From positions 169,229 to 233,228 of the forward strand of contig NZ_LMIE01000031.1 in the NCBI RefSeq assembly GCF_001428625.1: a stretch of DNA of 64,000 bases, given 5' to 3'. The DNA comes from Hydrogenophaga sp. Root209. Lineage in GTDB: Bacteria > Pseudomonadota > Gammaproteobacteria > Burkholderiales > Burkholderiaceae_C. Both the position numbers and the translations under genes were made by a program. The notes under the pieces were generated by a model that was given only the letters and a program-made list of their open reading frames with translations, had not been told where the DNA came from and searched no databases. This document shows positions 8,300 through 15,595 of this stretch, one piece after another; position 1 is the first letter of the stretch; the number at the start of each line of letters is the position of its first letter.

Positions 8300-8420
8300 G
8301 CGGCCACGGGGCACGGCTCCGCGAATGTCCCCCGGGGCCTTTGGCCCCTCCTCCTTGATTTCGCTGAGGAGAGGCGGCAAAGCCGCCTCGGGGGACAGCC
8401 GCGGAGCAGAGCGCCGCTCG
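8300..8420. repeat. nested inverted repeats between tctA and the sigma-54 activator gene
   Basis: The 202-bp spacer between tctA and the activator gene is mostly palindromic. An outer pair of arms (about 8315-8336 and 8388-8407) shares CTCCGCG..TGTCCCCCG and its complement. Inside are two shorter stems, GGGGCCTTTGGCCCC at 8334-8348 and GAGGCGGCAAAGCCGCCTC at 8371-8389. No gene is visible. It resembles the C/G-rich structured spacers seen elsewhere in this window and could act as a transcription barrier, though no T-run follows. Confidence 0.55.
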
Positions 8421-8446
8421 CTCACGAGCCCGCGAGGTTTGACGCT

Positions 8447-9940
8447 CTAAGCCCGAACCCGTCGAGCCAACAAGCGCGGCACCAGCAACACCATCACCAC
8501 CACCGCCAGCAAGGTCGCCGACATCGGCCGCTGCAAAAACACCATCCAGTTGCCCTCGCCAATGGACAGCGCATTGCGCATCTGCGCCTCGGCCATGGGA
8601 CCCAGGATCAGGCCCACGATCACCGGCGCGGTGGGGAAGTCGTATCGGCGCATCACCACACCCAGCAGGCCCAGGCCGTACATGAGGAACAGGTCGAACG
8701 CGCTCTGGCGCATGCCGTAGACACCCACGGTGGCGAAGATCAGGATGCCGGCGTAGAGCTGCGGGCGCGGGATCTTCAAGAGCTTGACCCACAAGCCCAC
8801 CATCGGCAGGTTGAGCACCAGCAGCATCACGTTGCCGATGTAGAGCGAAGCGATCAGCGCCCACACCAGGTTGGACGACGTCTGGAACAGCTGCGGCCCG
8901 GCGTTGATGCCGTAGTTCTGCAGCGCGCTCAGCAGGATGGCCGCCGTGACCGAGGTGGGAATGCCCAGCGTGAGCAGCGGCACCAGCGTGCCGGTCACGG
9001 CGGCGTTGTTCGCCGCCTCGGGTCCGGCCACGCCTTCGATGGCGCCGGTGGTGCCGAACTCGGCCTTGTGTTCGGGGCTGGCCAGCTTGCGTTCGGTGGC
9101 GTAGCTCAGGAAGGTGGGAATCTCGGAGCCGCCGGCCGGGATGGTGCCGAACGGAAAGCCGATGGCGGTACCGCGCAGCCAGGCCGGCCACGAGCGGCGC
9201 CAGTCGGAGCGCGACATGTGCACCTTGGTCATCTTGTTCATGAAAGCCGGGCTTCGGCCTTCGTAGAGCGCGTTGTAGAGCGCCTCGGCCACGGCAAAGA
9301 GACCCACGGCCACCAGCACCACCTCGATGCCGTCCATGAACTCGAGCACACCAGCGGTGAAGCGCACCTGCGCGGTGATCTGGTCGATGCCGATGAGGCC
9401 CAGCGCCAGCCCGAAGAACAGCGCGGTCAGGCCACGCAGCGTGCTCTGGCCGAGCACCGCGCTCACCGTGGTGAAGGCCAGCAGCATCAGGCAGAAATAC
9501 TCGGGCGGGCCAAGCTGCACCGCGAACTCGGCCAGGATGGGCGCGAACAGCGTGACCAGGATGGTGGCGATGCTGCCGGCCACGAACGAGCCGACGGCCG
9601 CGCTGGCCAGGGCCGCGCCGGCGCGCCCGCTCTTGGCCATCTTGAAGCCTTCGAGCGCGGTGACCATGGTGCCGGTTTCACCCGGCGTGTTGAGCAGGAT
9701 CGAGGTGGTCGAGCCGCCGTACATCGCGCCGTAATAGATGCCGGCGAAGAAGATCATCGAGGCCGTGGGCTCGACCTGGCCGGTGATGGGCAGCAGCATG
9801 GCCACGGTCACGGCAGGGCCCAGGCCAGGCAGCACACCGATGGCGGTGCCCAGTGCGCAGCCGGCGAAGGCCCACAGCAGGTTGATGGGGGTGCCGGCGG
9901 TGGCGAAACCGCCGAGCAATTGGGTGAGGGTGTCCATCAT
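8447..9940 (-). CDS. tctA: tripartite tricarboxylate transporter permease TctA
   Basis: A 497-residue large membrane subunit of the TTT family, with the characteristic [27 protein letters not shown] near the N-terminus, [23 protein letters not shown] and the repeated-half motif [21 protein letters not shown]. About twelve hydrophobic segments are present. TctA with TctB forms the cation-coupled inner-membrane carrier for citrate or other carboxylates delivered by TctC. It starts 4 bp after the tctC-tctB reading frame ends. An ATG one codon later is an equally good start. Confidence 0.95.
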   Translation of the reverse strand: MMDTLTQLLGGFATAGTPINLLWAFAGCALGTAIGVLPGLGPAVTVAMLLPITGQVEPTASMIFFAGIYYGAMYGGSTTSILLNTPGETGTMVTALEGFKMAKSGRAGAALASAAVGSFVAGSIATILVTLFAPILAEFAVQLGPPEYFCLMLLAFTTVSAVLGQSTLRGLTALFFGLALGLIGIDQITAQVRFTAGVLEFMDGIEVVLVAVGLFAVAEALYNALYEGRSPAFMNKMTKVHMSRSDWRRSWPAWLRGTAIGFPFGTIPAGGSEIPTFLSYATERKLASPEHKAEFGTTGAIEGVAGPEAANNAAVTGTLVPLLTLGIPTSVTAAILLSALQNYGINAGPQLFQTSSNLVWALIASLYIGNVMLLVLNLPMVGLWVKLLKIPRPQLYAGILIFATVGVYGMRQSAFDLFLMYGLGLLGVVMRRYDFPTAPVIVGLILGPMAEAQMRNALSIGEGNWMVFLQRPMSATLLAVVVMVLLVPRLLARRVRA

Positions 9941-9944
9941 GGTG

Positions 9945-10469
9945 TCAGATCCAGCCGCTGGCGGTGATGCCTGGCAGGTTCACGGCCAGCAGTTTGGTGA
10001 AGAGCCAGTACACGGGCGCTGCGATCAGCATGCCGGTGACGGCGTCCTTGACGGTCTGGCGAAGATCGCCACCAGGCTTGCCTTCGCTGGCACGCAGGCC
10101 GCGCACCGCGAGCACGAAACACAACGAGCAGCTCAGGATGAAGCCGATGGTGGTGATGAGCGCTGCATTGAGCAGCACACCGGCCGACACCCAGGCCAAT
10201 GCGCGCCAGTCGCCGCGCGCCGCACCCGAGGGCTCCTCCATCTGGCGGTAGCCGCCGGTGAGCACCTCGCGGATCAGCATCACGCCACACAGGCCCAGCG
10301 CCGCGCTGATCACCCAGGGCAAAAAGTTGGGGCCAACGCCGGCATAGCCCGCGTCGGAAGGAATGTCCATCGCGCCCCAGGCGAGCACCACCGCCACGAT
10401 GAGAGCACCGATACCCATGGCGAGCTGACCAGGGCGGTGGTTGGGTGTGGGTGAGGAGTCGTTGTTCAT
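9945..10469 (-). CDS. tctB: TctB small membrane subunit (separately startable part of the fused frame)
   Basis: The 3' part of a 510-codon frame encodes a complete 174-residue TctB: four hydrophobic segments, with the GYAGVGPNFLPWVISAALGL motif after the first. It has its own ATG at 10469 with AGGA about 8 bp upstream, so it can be made as a normal separate protein even though the upstream tctC frame reads into it without a stop. TctB is the poorly conserved small permease subunit of the TTT carrier and associates with TctA. Confidence 0.88.
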   Translation of the reverse strand: MNNDSSPTPNHRPGQLAMGIGALIVAVVLAWGAMDIPSDAGYAGVGPNFLPWVISAALGLCGVMLIREVLTGGYRQMEEPSGAARGDWRALAWVSAGVLLNAALITTIGFILSCSLCFVLAVRGLRASEGKPGGDLRQTVKDAVTGMLIAAPVYWLFTKLLAVNLPGITASGWI

Positions 10470-11477
10470 ATCGTTATTCCTGAGCCCAAAGCGAGAGCCC
10501 CGCAGCGAGAGAGGAAGCCCCTCCAGGGGCATCAAGGGTCCGGCTCCGCCGGCCCAAGATGCCGTCCCCCTCCCAGCGCCGAAGGCGGCCTTGCCGGTCA
10601 GCAACGCAGGCATCCAGTTGTTCTTCTCGATCGCGGCGGCCCAGGCCTTGCTCTGCGTGGCCTTCACCACCATGGCGGTCAGCGCGTCGCGCTGCGCCTG
10701 GGTGATGCCGGGTGCGCCATACACGCCGCGCCAGTTGCCGATCTCCACGTCGATGCCCTGCTCTTTCAGCGTGGGCACGTCGATGCCCTTGACGCGCTGC
10801 GGCGAGGTGACGGCGATCGCGCGCATCTTGCCGCTCTCGATGTACTGCTGGAACTCGCTGTAGCCGCTGCCGCCCACGGTGACGTTGCCGCCCAGGATGG
10901 CCGCCGTGGCCTCACCACCGCCACGGAAGGGCACATAGTTGATCTTGGAAGCCGGCACGCCGACCGACTGCGCGATCTGCGCGGCAGCGATGTGCTCGGT
11001 GGCGCCGCGCGAACCGCCGCCCCACTTGATGCTGCCCGGGTCCTTCTTGAGCTGCTCGACGACGTCCTTCATGGTCTTGTAGGGCGAGTTCGACGGCAGC
11101 ACGAACACGTTGTATTCGGTGGTCAGGCGCGCAATGGGCGTGAGTTGCGTGATGGAGACCGGCGGCTTGCCGGTGATGATGCCGCCGAGCATCACGGCGC
11201 CCATCACCATCAACGCGTTCGGGTCACCCTTGCTGGCGTTGTAGAACTGGGCGAGGCCGATGGCACCGGCCGCGCCGCCCTTGTTCTCGAAGGTGACCGA
11301 GGAGGCCACGCCGGCGTCGCGCAGGGCTTCGCCCAGCGCTCGGCCCGTGCCGTCCCAGCCACCGCCCGGGTTGGCCGGGATCATCATCTTGATGTTGGCA
11401 TTGGCCCAGGCGGCATTGGGCAAAGCACCGGCAGCGGCCAGTGCGGCCAGGGATTTGAGGAAGGTATCGCGGCGCAT
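9945..11477 (-). CDS. tctC: TctC substrate-binding protein fused in frame to TctB
   Basis: One open frame of 510 codons. Residues 1-297 are a TctC periplasmic solute-binding protein (signal peptide MRRDTFLKSLAALAAAGALP..., IPANPGGGWDGTGRAL, FENKGGAAG, VPFRGGGEA). Residues 298-336 are low-complexity linker encoded by a dispersed intergenic repeat. Residues 337-510 are TctB. TctC proteins usually continue about 25 residues after the LLTGKA region, so the last helix and the native stop appear to be lost. Either a C-terminally altered TctC-TctB fusion is made, or transport depends on TctB from its own start. The RBS GGAG precedes the ATG at 11477. Confidence 0.85.
   Translation of the reverse strand: MRRDTFLKSLAALAAAGALPNAAWANANIKMMIPANPGGGWDGTGRALGEALRDAGVASSVTFENKGGAAGAIGLAQFYNASKGDPNALMVMGAVMLGGIITGKPPVSITQLTPIARLTTEYNVFVLPSNSPYKTMKDVVEQLKKDPGSIKWGGGSRGATEHIAAAQIAQSVGVPASKINYVPFRGGGEATAAILGGNVTVGGSGYSEFQQYIESGKMRAIAVTSPQRVKGIDVPTLKEQGIDVEIGNWRGVYGAPGITQAQRDALTAMVVKATQSKAWAAAIEKNNWMPALLTGKAAFGAGRGTASWAGGAGPLMPLEGLPLSLRGSRFGLRNNDMNNDSSPTPNHRPGQLAMGIGALIVAVVLAWGAMDIPSDAGYAGVGPNFLPWVISAALGLCGVMLIREVLTGGYRQMEEPSGAARGDWRALAWVSAGVLLNAALITTIGFILSCSLCFVLAVRGLRASEGKPGGDLRQTVKDAVTGMLIAAPVYWLFTKLLAVNLPGITASGWI
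10530..10588. repeat. dispersed intergenic repeat, copy 1 (inside the tctC-tctB frame)
   Basis: About 59 bp containing GGTCCGGCTCCGCCGGCCCA and CAAGATGCCGTCCCCC. It is almost identical to 15470-15533: one substitution plus one fewer C in a C-run. Here the copy is read through in the tctC frame and encodes the Gly/Ala-rich linker (GTASWAGGAGP) between the TctC and TctB domains. The second copy lies in a spacer between convergent genes, which suggests the element is normally intergenic. Confidence 0.85.
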
Positions 11478-11507
11478 GGTGTGTCTCCTGCAATGTGTGA
11501 TCAGACG

Positions 11508-11546
11508 GTTGTATCTTGCAACTGAGCGCTGTCAGTTCGCTGTCCA
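11508..11546 (-). promoter_or_regulatory. predicted TctD box and promoter of tctC
   Basis: Minus-strand TGGACAGCGAACTGACAGC (11546-11528) contains two direct GACAGC half-sites with an 11-bp repeat distance, the usual geometry for OmpR-family regulators. A possible -10, TACAAC (11513-11508), stands 17 bp downstream of ACTGAC (11536-11531), so the second half-site would overlap the -35. The same 19 bases occur upstream of the porin gene at 12689-12707. Assignment to TctD is inference from this sharing and from the neighbouring tctDE. Confidence 0.7.
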
Positions 11547-11575
11547 TCACCCTAGGACAAACCCTAGGGTGATGG
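11544..11575. terminator. perfect hairpin after the porin gene, touching the TctD box
   Basis: A perfect 13-bp inverted repeat (11544-11556 with 11563-11575, core CCCTAGG/CCTAGGG) with a 6-base loop begins 11 bp after the porin stop codon. It could end the porin transcript, but no T-run follows on the minus strand, so a classical intrinsic terminator is not certain. Its far arm overlaps the TctD box by three bases, so it could instead be a regulatory palindrome. Confidence 0.5.
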
Positions 11576-11586
11576 ATCTCAAAGAA

Positions 11587-12603
11587 TCAAAAACGGTGGC
11601 GCAAGCCGAACTGGATGCCGTTGGAATTCGAGCCGGCCACCGGGCTGTTGAAGCCCAGGGCGGCTGCAGCGTCGTTCGACACGGCGGTGAGGTGGCCGTA
11701 GACCGCGGTGCGCTTGGACAGGTTGTGGCTGGCCTGCAGCGTGTAGATCTTCGCGTCGTCGCTGGCGGCTGCTGCCGAACCGTTGACGTCCTTGGCTTGC
11801 GCCGCACCCACCGACACCGTGGTCTCGCCGAACCTGAATGCTGCGGCCAGACCGTAAACCTTGAGCTTCTTCGCCGCCTTGTCTTCCGCGTCGTAGTAGG
11901 CGGAGAGTTTGAACGCGCCGAAGTCGTAGGCACCGGCCAGCAACACCGCATCCTTGCCCTGCTTGCCGGCCAGCACGCCGTCGGCATCGGTCACCTGCAT
12001 GATCGAGACGCCGGCCGTCAGCGGTCCGTTGGCGTACAGCGCATGCGCGCTCACCTGCTTGGCGAAATCCTTGCTGGGATCGGTGCTTGCGCGGCCGTCG
12101 CCCAGGCTGTGCTGCAACTGGAAAACGGTGTTGGCCACGGTCGGCGAGACGTAGGTGATGGCGCTGTCCACCCGGTTGTAGTCGCCGTTGCCGATGATCG
12201 GGACCACGCTCAGCACGTCGTACGTCTTGGTGCCGACGATGCCGGCGATGTCGTCCATGGGCGAGTACTGGCGGCCCAGGCGCACGGTGCCCCATCCGCC
12301 GCCCAGCCCGACGAAACTCTGCCGGCCAAATGCACGCCCGCCCTGCCCCAGGGTGCCCGACTGAGCGTTGATGCCGGACTCCAGCACGAACACGGCCTTG
12401 AGCCCGCCGCCCAGGTCTTCCGTGCCGCGCACACCCCAGCGCGAACCCTGCTGCTGACCCGAGACCATGCGGGTGATCGAAGTCGCGCCCTTGACGCGCT
12501 CCACCGCCACGTCGACGACGCCATACAAGGTCACGGATGACTGAGCGCTCGCCAGTCCGGTGAACAGCCCGAGAACGGCCAGGGCGACTGCATTTCTTTT
12601 CAT
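11587..12603 (-). CDS. outer-membrane porin, Gram-negative (general diffusion type)
   Basis: A 338-residue beta-barrel porin of the Burkholderiales/Neisseria type. A clear signal peptide (MKRNAVALAVLGLFTGLASAQ) is followed by SSVTLYGVVDVAVERVKG, the standard first strand. RWGVRGTEDLGGGLKAVFVLESG and the AFGRQSFVGLGGGWGTVRLGRQ segment carry the loop-3/eyelet region. The protein ends in Phe (GLRHRF), as needed for BAM recognition. The start at 12603 has AGAGG upstream. It lies between tctC and the divergent tctDE and shares the 19-bp box with tctC, so it probably gives outer-membrane entry for the same carboxylate. Confidence 0.93.
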   Translation of the reverse strand: MKRNAVALAVLGLFTGLASAQSSVTLYGVVDVAVERVKGATSITRMVSGQQQGSRWGVRGTEDLGGGLKAVFVLESGINAQSGTLGQGGRAFGRQSFVGLGGGWGTVRLGRQYSPMDDIAGIVGTKTYDVLSVVPIIGNGDYNRVDSAITYVSPTVANTVFQLQHSLGDGRASTDPSKDFAKQVSAHALYANGPLTAGVSIMQVTDADGVLAGKQGKDAVLLAGAYDFGAFKLSAYYDAEDKAAKKLKVYGLAAAFRFGETTVSVGAAQAKDVNGSAAAASDDAKIYTLQASHNLSKRTAVYGHLTAVSNDAAAALGFNSPVAGSNSNGIQFGLRHRF

Positions 12604-12688
12604 ATTGACCTCTAGATTGGATGAACAACCGCAACAAGCCCGACGTGTCCGGTGCGGCGTCGGACAGGCTGCAATGCTCGTTTCGCTG

Positions 12689-12707
12689 GCTGTCAGTTCG
12701 CTGTCCA
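12689..12707 (-). promoter_or_regulatory. predicted TctD box upstream of the porin and divergent tctD
   Basis: Identical 19-base copy of the sequence at 11528-11546 (GACAGC, five bases, GACAGC on the minus strand). It lies 85 bp upstream of the porin ATG and 75 bp upstream of tctD on the other strand, so one box could serve porin activation and tctDE autoregulation. No convincing -10 is seen at the expected spacing for the porin. Confidence 0.65.
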
Positions 12708-12782
12708 CGGCATGCGTACAAACCCTGTGCAAAACCGATCCCCGGGTGGGAGTGGCGCATCCCTTGCCCATAATCGAGGGCC

Positions 12783-13466
12783 ATGAAACTGCTGCTGATC
12801 GAAGACAACGCCACCATGCAGACCACCCTGCGGCGCAGCTTCGAGCGGCGCGGCGTGCAGGTGATCGGTTGTGAGGACGGCGCCCGCGCGCTGGCCTTGT
12901 GGCAGGCTAGCCTGCCCGACGCGGTGCTGCTTGACCTGAGTCTGCCCGGCATGGACGGCCTGGAGGTGCTCAGCCAGGCGCGCGCCGCGGGCCTGGAAAC
13001 ACCGGTGATCATCCTCACCGCGCGCGGCACGGTGGGCGACCGCATCCTGGGCCTGAACACCGGCGCCGACGACTACCTGCCCAAGCCTTTTGATCTCGAC
13101 GAACTGGAGGCGCGTCTGCGCGCGCTGGTGCGCCGTTCGGGCAACGCCGACAGCTCGTCGGGCGCCGGCCGCGGGCCGGTGTGGTGCGGCATGCACGTGG
13201 AAAAAGACAGCGGCGCGGTGTACTTCGCTGGCCAGCCCATGGAGCTGGCACCGCGCGAGTTGTCCATGCTGCAAGCCCTGCTCGGCAAGCCGGGGCACGC
13301 GATCGCCAAGGAGCGCCTGTTCGAGCTGGTGTTTCCGGGTGAAAGCCATGTGCAGCCGGAAGCCATCGAGGTGGTGGCCTACCGCCTGCGCAAGAAGATC
13401 GCCCACACCGGCGCACAGCTGGTCACCTTGCGCGGTCTGGGCTACCTGCTCAAGGCCGACAGCTGA
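12783..13466 (+). CDS. tctD: OmpR-family response regulator, TctD-like
   Basis: A 227-residue regulator. The receiver domain has the acidic pair E7-D8, phospho-acceptor D51, switch T79 and K101, followed by an OmpR/PhoB winged helix (about 135-225, with MELAPRELSMLQALLGKPGHAIAKERL and AIEVVAYRLRKKI). GAGG precedes the ATG. The stop overlaps the start of the sensor kinase gene. Location next to tctCBA and a porin, and pairing with a TctE-type kinase, make it the probable carboxylate-responsive activator of those genes. Confidence 0.88.
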   Translation: MKLLLIEDNATMQTTLRRSFERRGVQVIGCEDGARALALWQASLPDAVLLDLSLPGMDGLEVLSQARAAGLETPVIILTARGTVGDRILGLNTGADDYLPKPFDLDELEARLRALVRRSGNADSSSGAGRGPVWCGMHVEKDSGAVYFAGQPMELAPRELSMLQALLGKPGHAIAKERLFELVFPGESHVQPEAIEVVAYRLRKKIAHTGAQLVTLRGLGYLLKADS

Positions 13467-14917
13467 TGCCTCAGCCCGTCACGGCCCCCCGGCAGCACGC
13501 GCTCTCGCTGCGCCGCACCCTGTTGCTCGGCATCCTGCTGCCGGTGTTCGCCTTCCTGCTGATCAACACCCTGGTGCTGTACCGCCAGGCCCTGGACGCG
13601 GCCGACACCGCCTACGACCGCACCTTGCTCGCCACCGCCAAATCGCTCGGCGAACAGCTGCGCGTCACCGGCTCGGGCAACGACGTCCGGATCGAATCCA
13701 CCCTGCTCTATTCGGCGCTGGAGGCCTTCGAGGCCGACAACCGCAGCCGCATCTACTACCGCGTGAGCGGCCTGCAGGGTGAGATGGTCTCGGGCTTTGA
13801 CGACATGCCGGCCTGGCGGCGCGACATCCCGCAAGAAAACCTCTATGCCGCGCTGGTGAACTTCTACGACGACGAGTACCGCGGCGTGCCGGTGCGCATG
13901 GCCGTGCTGCTGCAACCGGTCTCCGGCGTGTACGAGCAGGGCATGGCCACCATCCAGGTGGCCGAGACGCTGGAGCTGCGCGAGACCCTGGCGCGCCAGA
14001 TCCTGATCGACACACTCTGGCGGCAGGCCGCGCTGGTGCTGTTGATCGCGCTGGTGGTGGTGTTCGTGGTGCAACGCGCCACGCGCCCGGTGCGCGCGAT
14101 CAGCCATGCGCTGGGCGCTCGCAGCGAGAACGATCTCTCACCCCTGCCCACCGAAGGCGCGCCGCGCGAACTGCTGCCGTTGCTGGACGCCACCAACCAG
14201 CACATGCTGCGCCTCTCGCACCTGCTGGAACACCAGAAGCGGTTTGTGCGCGACACCTCGCACCAGCTGCGCACGCCACTGGCCGTGCTCAAGACGCAGG
14301 TGCAATCGGCACAGCGGGGCGATGTGGAACCGCTCCAGGCACTGGAGGAAATCGGCCACACGGTGCAGCGCGCCACCGAGCTGGCCAACCAGATGCTCGC
14401 GCTGGCCAAGGTGGAGCAGCTGCGCCAGGAGAAGAGCGCGCCAGTGCACGATTGGTCGGCCGTGGTGCGCCTGGTGGCACTCGACCTCTCGGCACTCATT
14501 GCCGAGCGCGCGCTCGATTTCTCCATCACCACGCAACCCGCGTCTGTGCGCGCCCACGAATGGGCGCTGCGCGAACTCAGCCGCAACCTGCTGCACAACG
14601 CCATCAAGAACACGCCCGCGGGCACCGCGCTGACCGTGGCGCTGGTGACGGATGCGCGGACCGCGGCCCTCACCATCAGCGACGAAGGTCCGGGCATCTC
14701 GGCCGCGCTGCGCGAGCGCCTGTTCCAGCCGTTTGCCACCGAACCCCGGCAGAACACCAGCGTCCCGGGCTCCGGGCTGGGCCTGGCGATCTGCCGCGAG
14801 ATCGTGCAGTCGCTCGGCGGCGCGATCGATCTGGACAACCGCACACAATCGGGCCAGGTGCGCGGGCTGGACGCCACCGTGCGACTGCCCCTGGCCACAC
14901 CCAACCCCTCTGCATGA
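13466..14917 (+). CDS. tctE: two-component sensor histidine kinase, TctE-like
   Basis: A 483-residue membrane kinase. A first membrane helix lies at about residues 16-38, a periplasmic sensor region of roughly 150 residues follows (the domain that commonly senses carboxylates in this family), and a second membrane helix lies at about 190-208. The H-box RDTSHQLRTPL places the phosphorylated His at 266. The ATPase domain shows RNLLHNAIKNT (N box), DEGPGIS (G1) and SGLGLAI (G2). It overlaps tctD by one base (TGATG), indicating coupling, and overlaps hslR at its own stop. Confidence 0.9.
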   Translation: MPQPVTAPRQHALSLRRTLLLGILLPVFAFLLINTLVLYRQALDAADTAYDRTLLATAKSLGEQLRVTGSGNDVRIESTLLYSALEAFEADNRSRIYYRVSGLQGEMVSGFDDMPAWRRDIPQENLYAALVNFYDDEYRGVPVRMAVLLQPVSGVYEQGMATIQVAETLELRETLARQILIDTLWRQAALVLLIALVVVFVVQRATRPVRAISHALGARSENDLSPLPTEGAPRELLPLLDATNQHMLRLSHLLEHQKRFVRDTSHQLRTPLAVLKTQVQSAQRGDVEPLQALEEIGHTVQRATELANQMLALAKVEQLRQEKSAPVHDWSAVVRLVALDLSALIAERALDFSITTQPASVRAHEWALRELSRNLLHNAIKNTPAGTALTVALVTDARTAALTISDEGPGISAALRERLFQPFATEPRQNTSVPGSGLGLAICREIVQSLGGAIDLDNRTQSGQVRGLDATVRLPLATPNPSA

Positions 14918-15372
14918 AACCCGCCACCACAAAAGAACTGCAGTCCACCAAGGTCCGTCTCGACAAATGGCTCTGGGCCGCGCGCTTCTACAAGACGCGG
15001 GGCCTGAGCAGCGAGGAAATCGACAAGGGTCGCGTCAGGCTCAACGGCCAGTTGGCGAAGCCCTCCAAGGACGTGAAGATCGGCGACACGCTGGAACTGC
15101 GCATCGGCCACGAGGTGCGCACGGTGGTGGTCAAGGCTTTGAGCGGCGTGCGCGCTTCAGCGCCGGTGGCGGCCCTGCTCTTTGAGGAAACGGCGGCATC
15201 GCTGGCGCAACGCGCAGCCAACGCCGAGATGCGGCGCCTCGCGCCCGAGCCCGCACACAGCCAGACCATGGGGCGGCCGACCAAGCGGAACCGGCGCGAC
15301 ATCGACGGGTTGAAAGAAGACGCCCCAAAGGACGACTGGAACGATCGTTGGAGCGCCTCGCTGGACGAGTGA
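14914..15372 (+). CDS. hslR: S4-domain RNA-binding protein, heat-shock protein 15 (Hsp15)
   Basis: A 152-residue protein with an N-terminal S4 RNA-binding domain (VRLDKWLWAARFYKTRGLSSEEIDKGRVRLNGQLAKPSKDVKIGDTLEL) and a basic, low-complexity C-terminus (GRPTKRNRRD). Hsp15 binds stalled 50S subunits carrying peptidyl-tRNA in rescue of blocked ribosomes. The ATG overlaps the tctE stop (ATGA), so it is presumably made from the tctDE transcript. Length and domain layout match the family. Confidence 0.9.
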   Translation: MKPATTKELQSTKVRLDKWLWAARFYKTRGLSSEEIDKGRVRLNGQLAKPSKDVKIGDTLELRIGHEVRTVVVKALSGVRASAPVAALLFEETAASLAQRAANAEMRRLAPEPAHSQTMGRPTKRNRRDIDGLKEDAPKDDWNDRWSASLDE

Positions 15373-15385
15373 CCGCCCTCACCCT

Positions 15386-15404
15386 CCTTCGACAAGCTCA
15401 GGGC
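15386..15404. repeat. isolated arm of the REP-like element
   Basis: The 19 bases CCTTCGACAAGCTCAGGGC are identical to part of the right arm of the inverted repeat at 5342-5366. Here only one arm is present, 14 bp after the hslR stop. Confidence 0.75.
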
Positions 15405-15469
15405 AGGCCAAGCCTCTCCCGGAGGGAAAGGGAGCAAAACCCGCAACGCACGAAGCAACGCAAGGCCCG

Positions 15470-15533
15470 GAGGCATCGAGGGTCCGGCTCCGCCGGCCCA
15501 AGATGCCGTCCCCCCTCCCAGCGCCGAAGGCGC
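15470..15533. repeat. dispersed intergenic repeat, copy 2
   Basis: Near-identical copy of 10530-10588. It sits in the 223-bp spacer between the convergent hslR and EamA-type genes, a spacer that also holds runs of G and C and further small palindromes (15535-15595). No gene is visible in the spacer. Confidence 0.8.
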
Positions 15534-15595
15534 GCCAGAGAGGGGGGAAGCCGCGTCAGCGGCGCAGGGGGGAGCTCCTCGCTCCTTGGGGGAGT

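Noticed and set aside
7583-9967. A 794-codon open frame on the plus strand
   Set aside because: It is the antisense shadow of the sigma-54 activator and tctA genes; composition is Arg/His/Gln-rich with no recognisable domain, as GC-rich shadow frames are.
11478-11586. A small peptide gene between tctC and the porin
   Set aside because: No open frame with an RBS fits; the region is explained by the promoter box and a hairpin.
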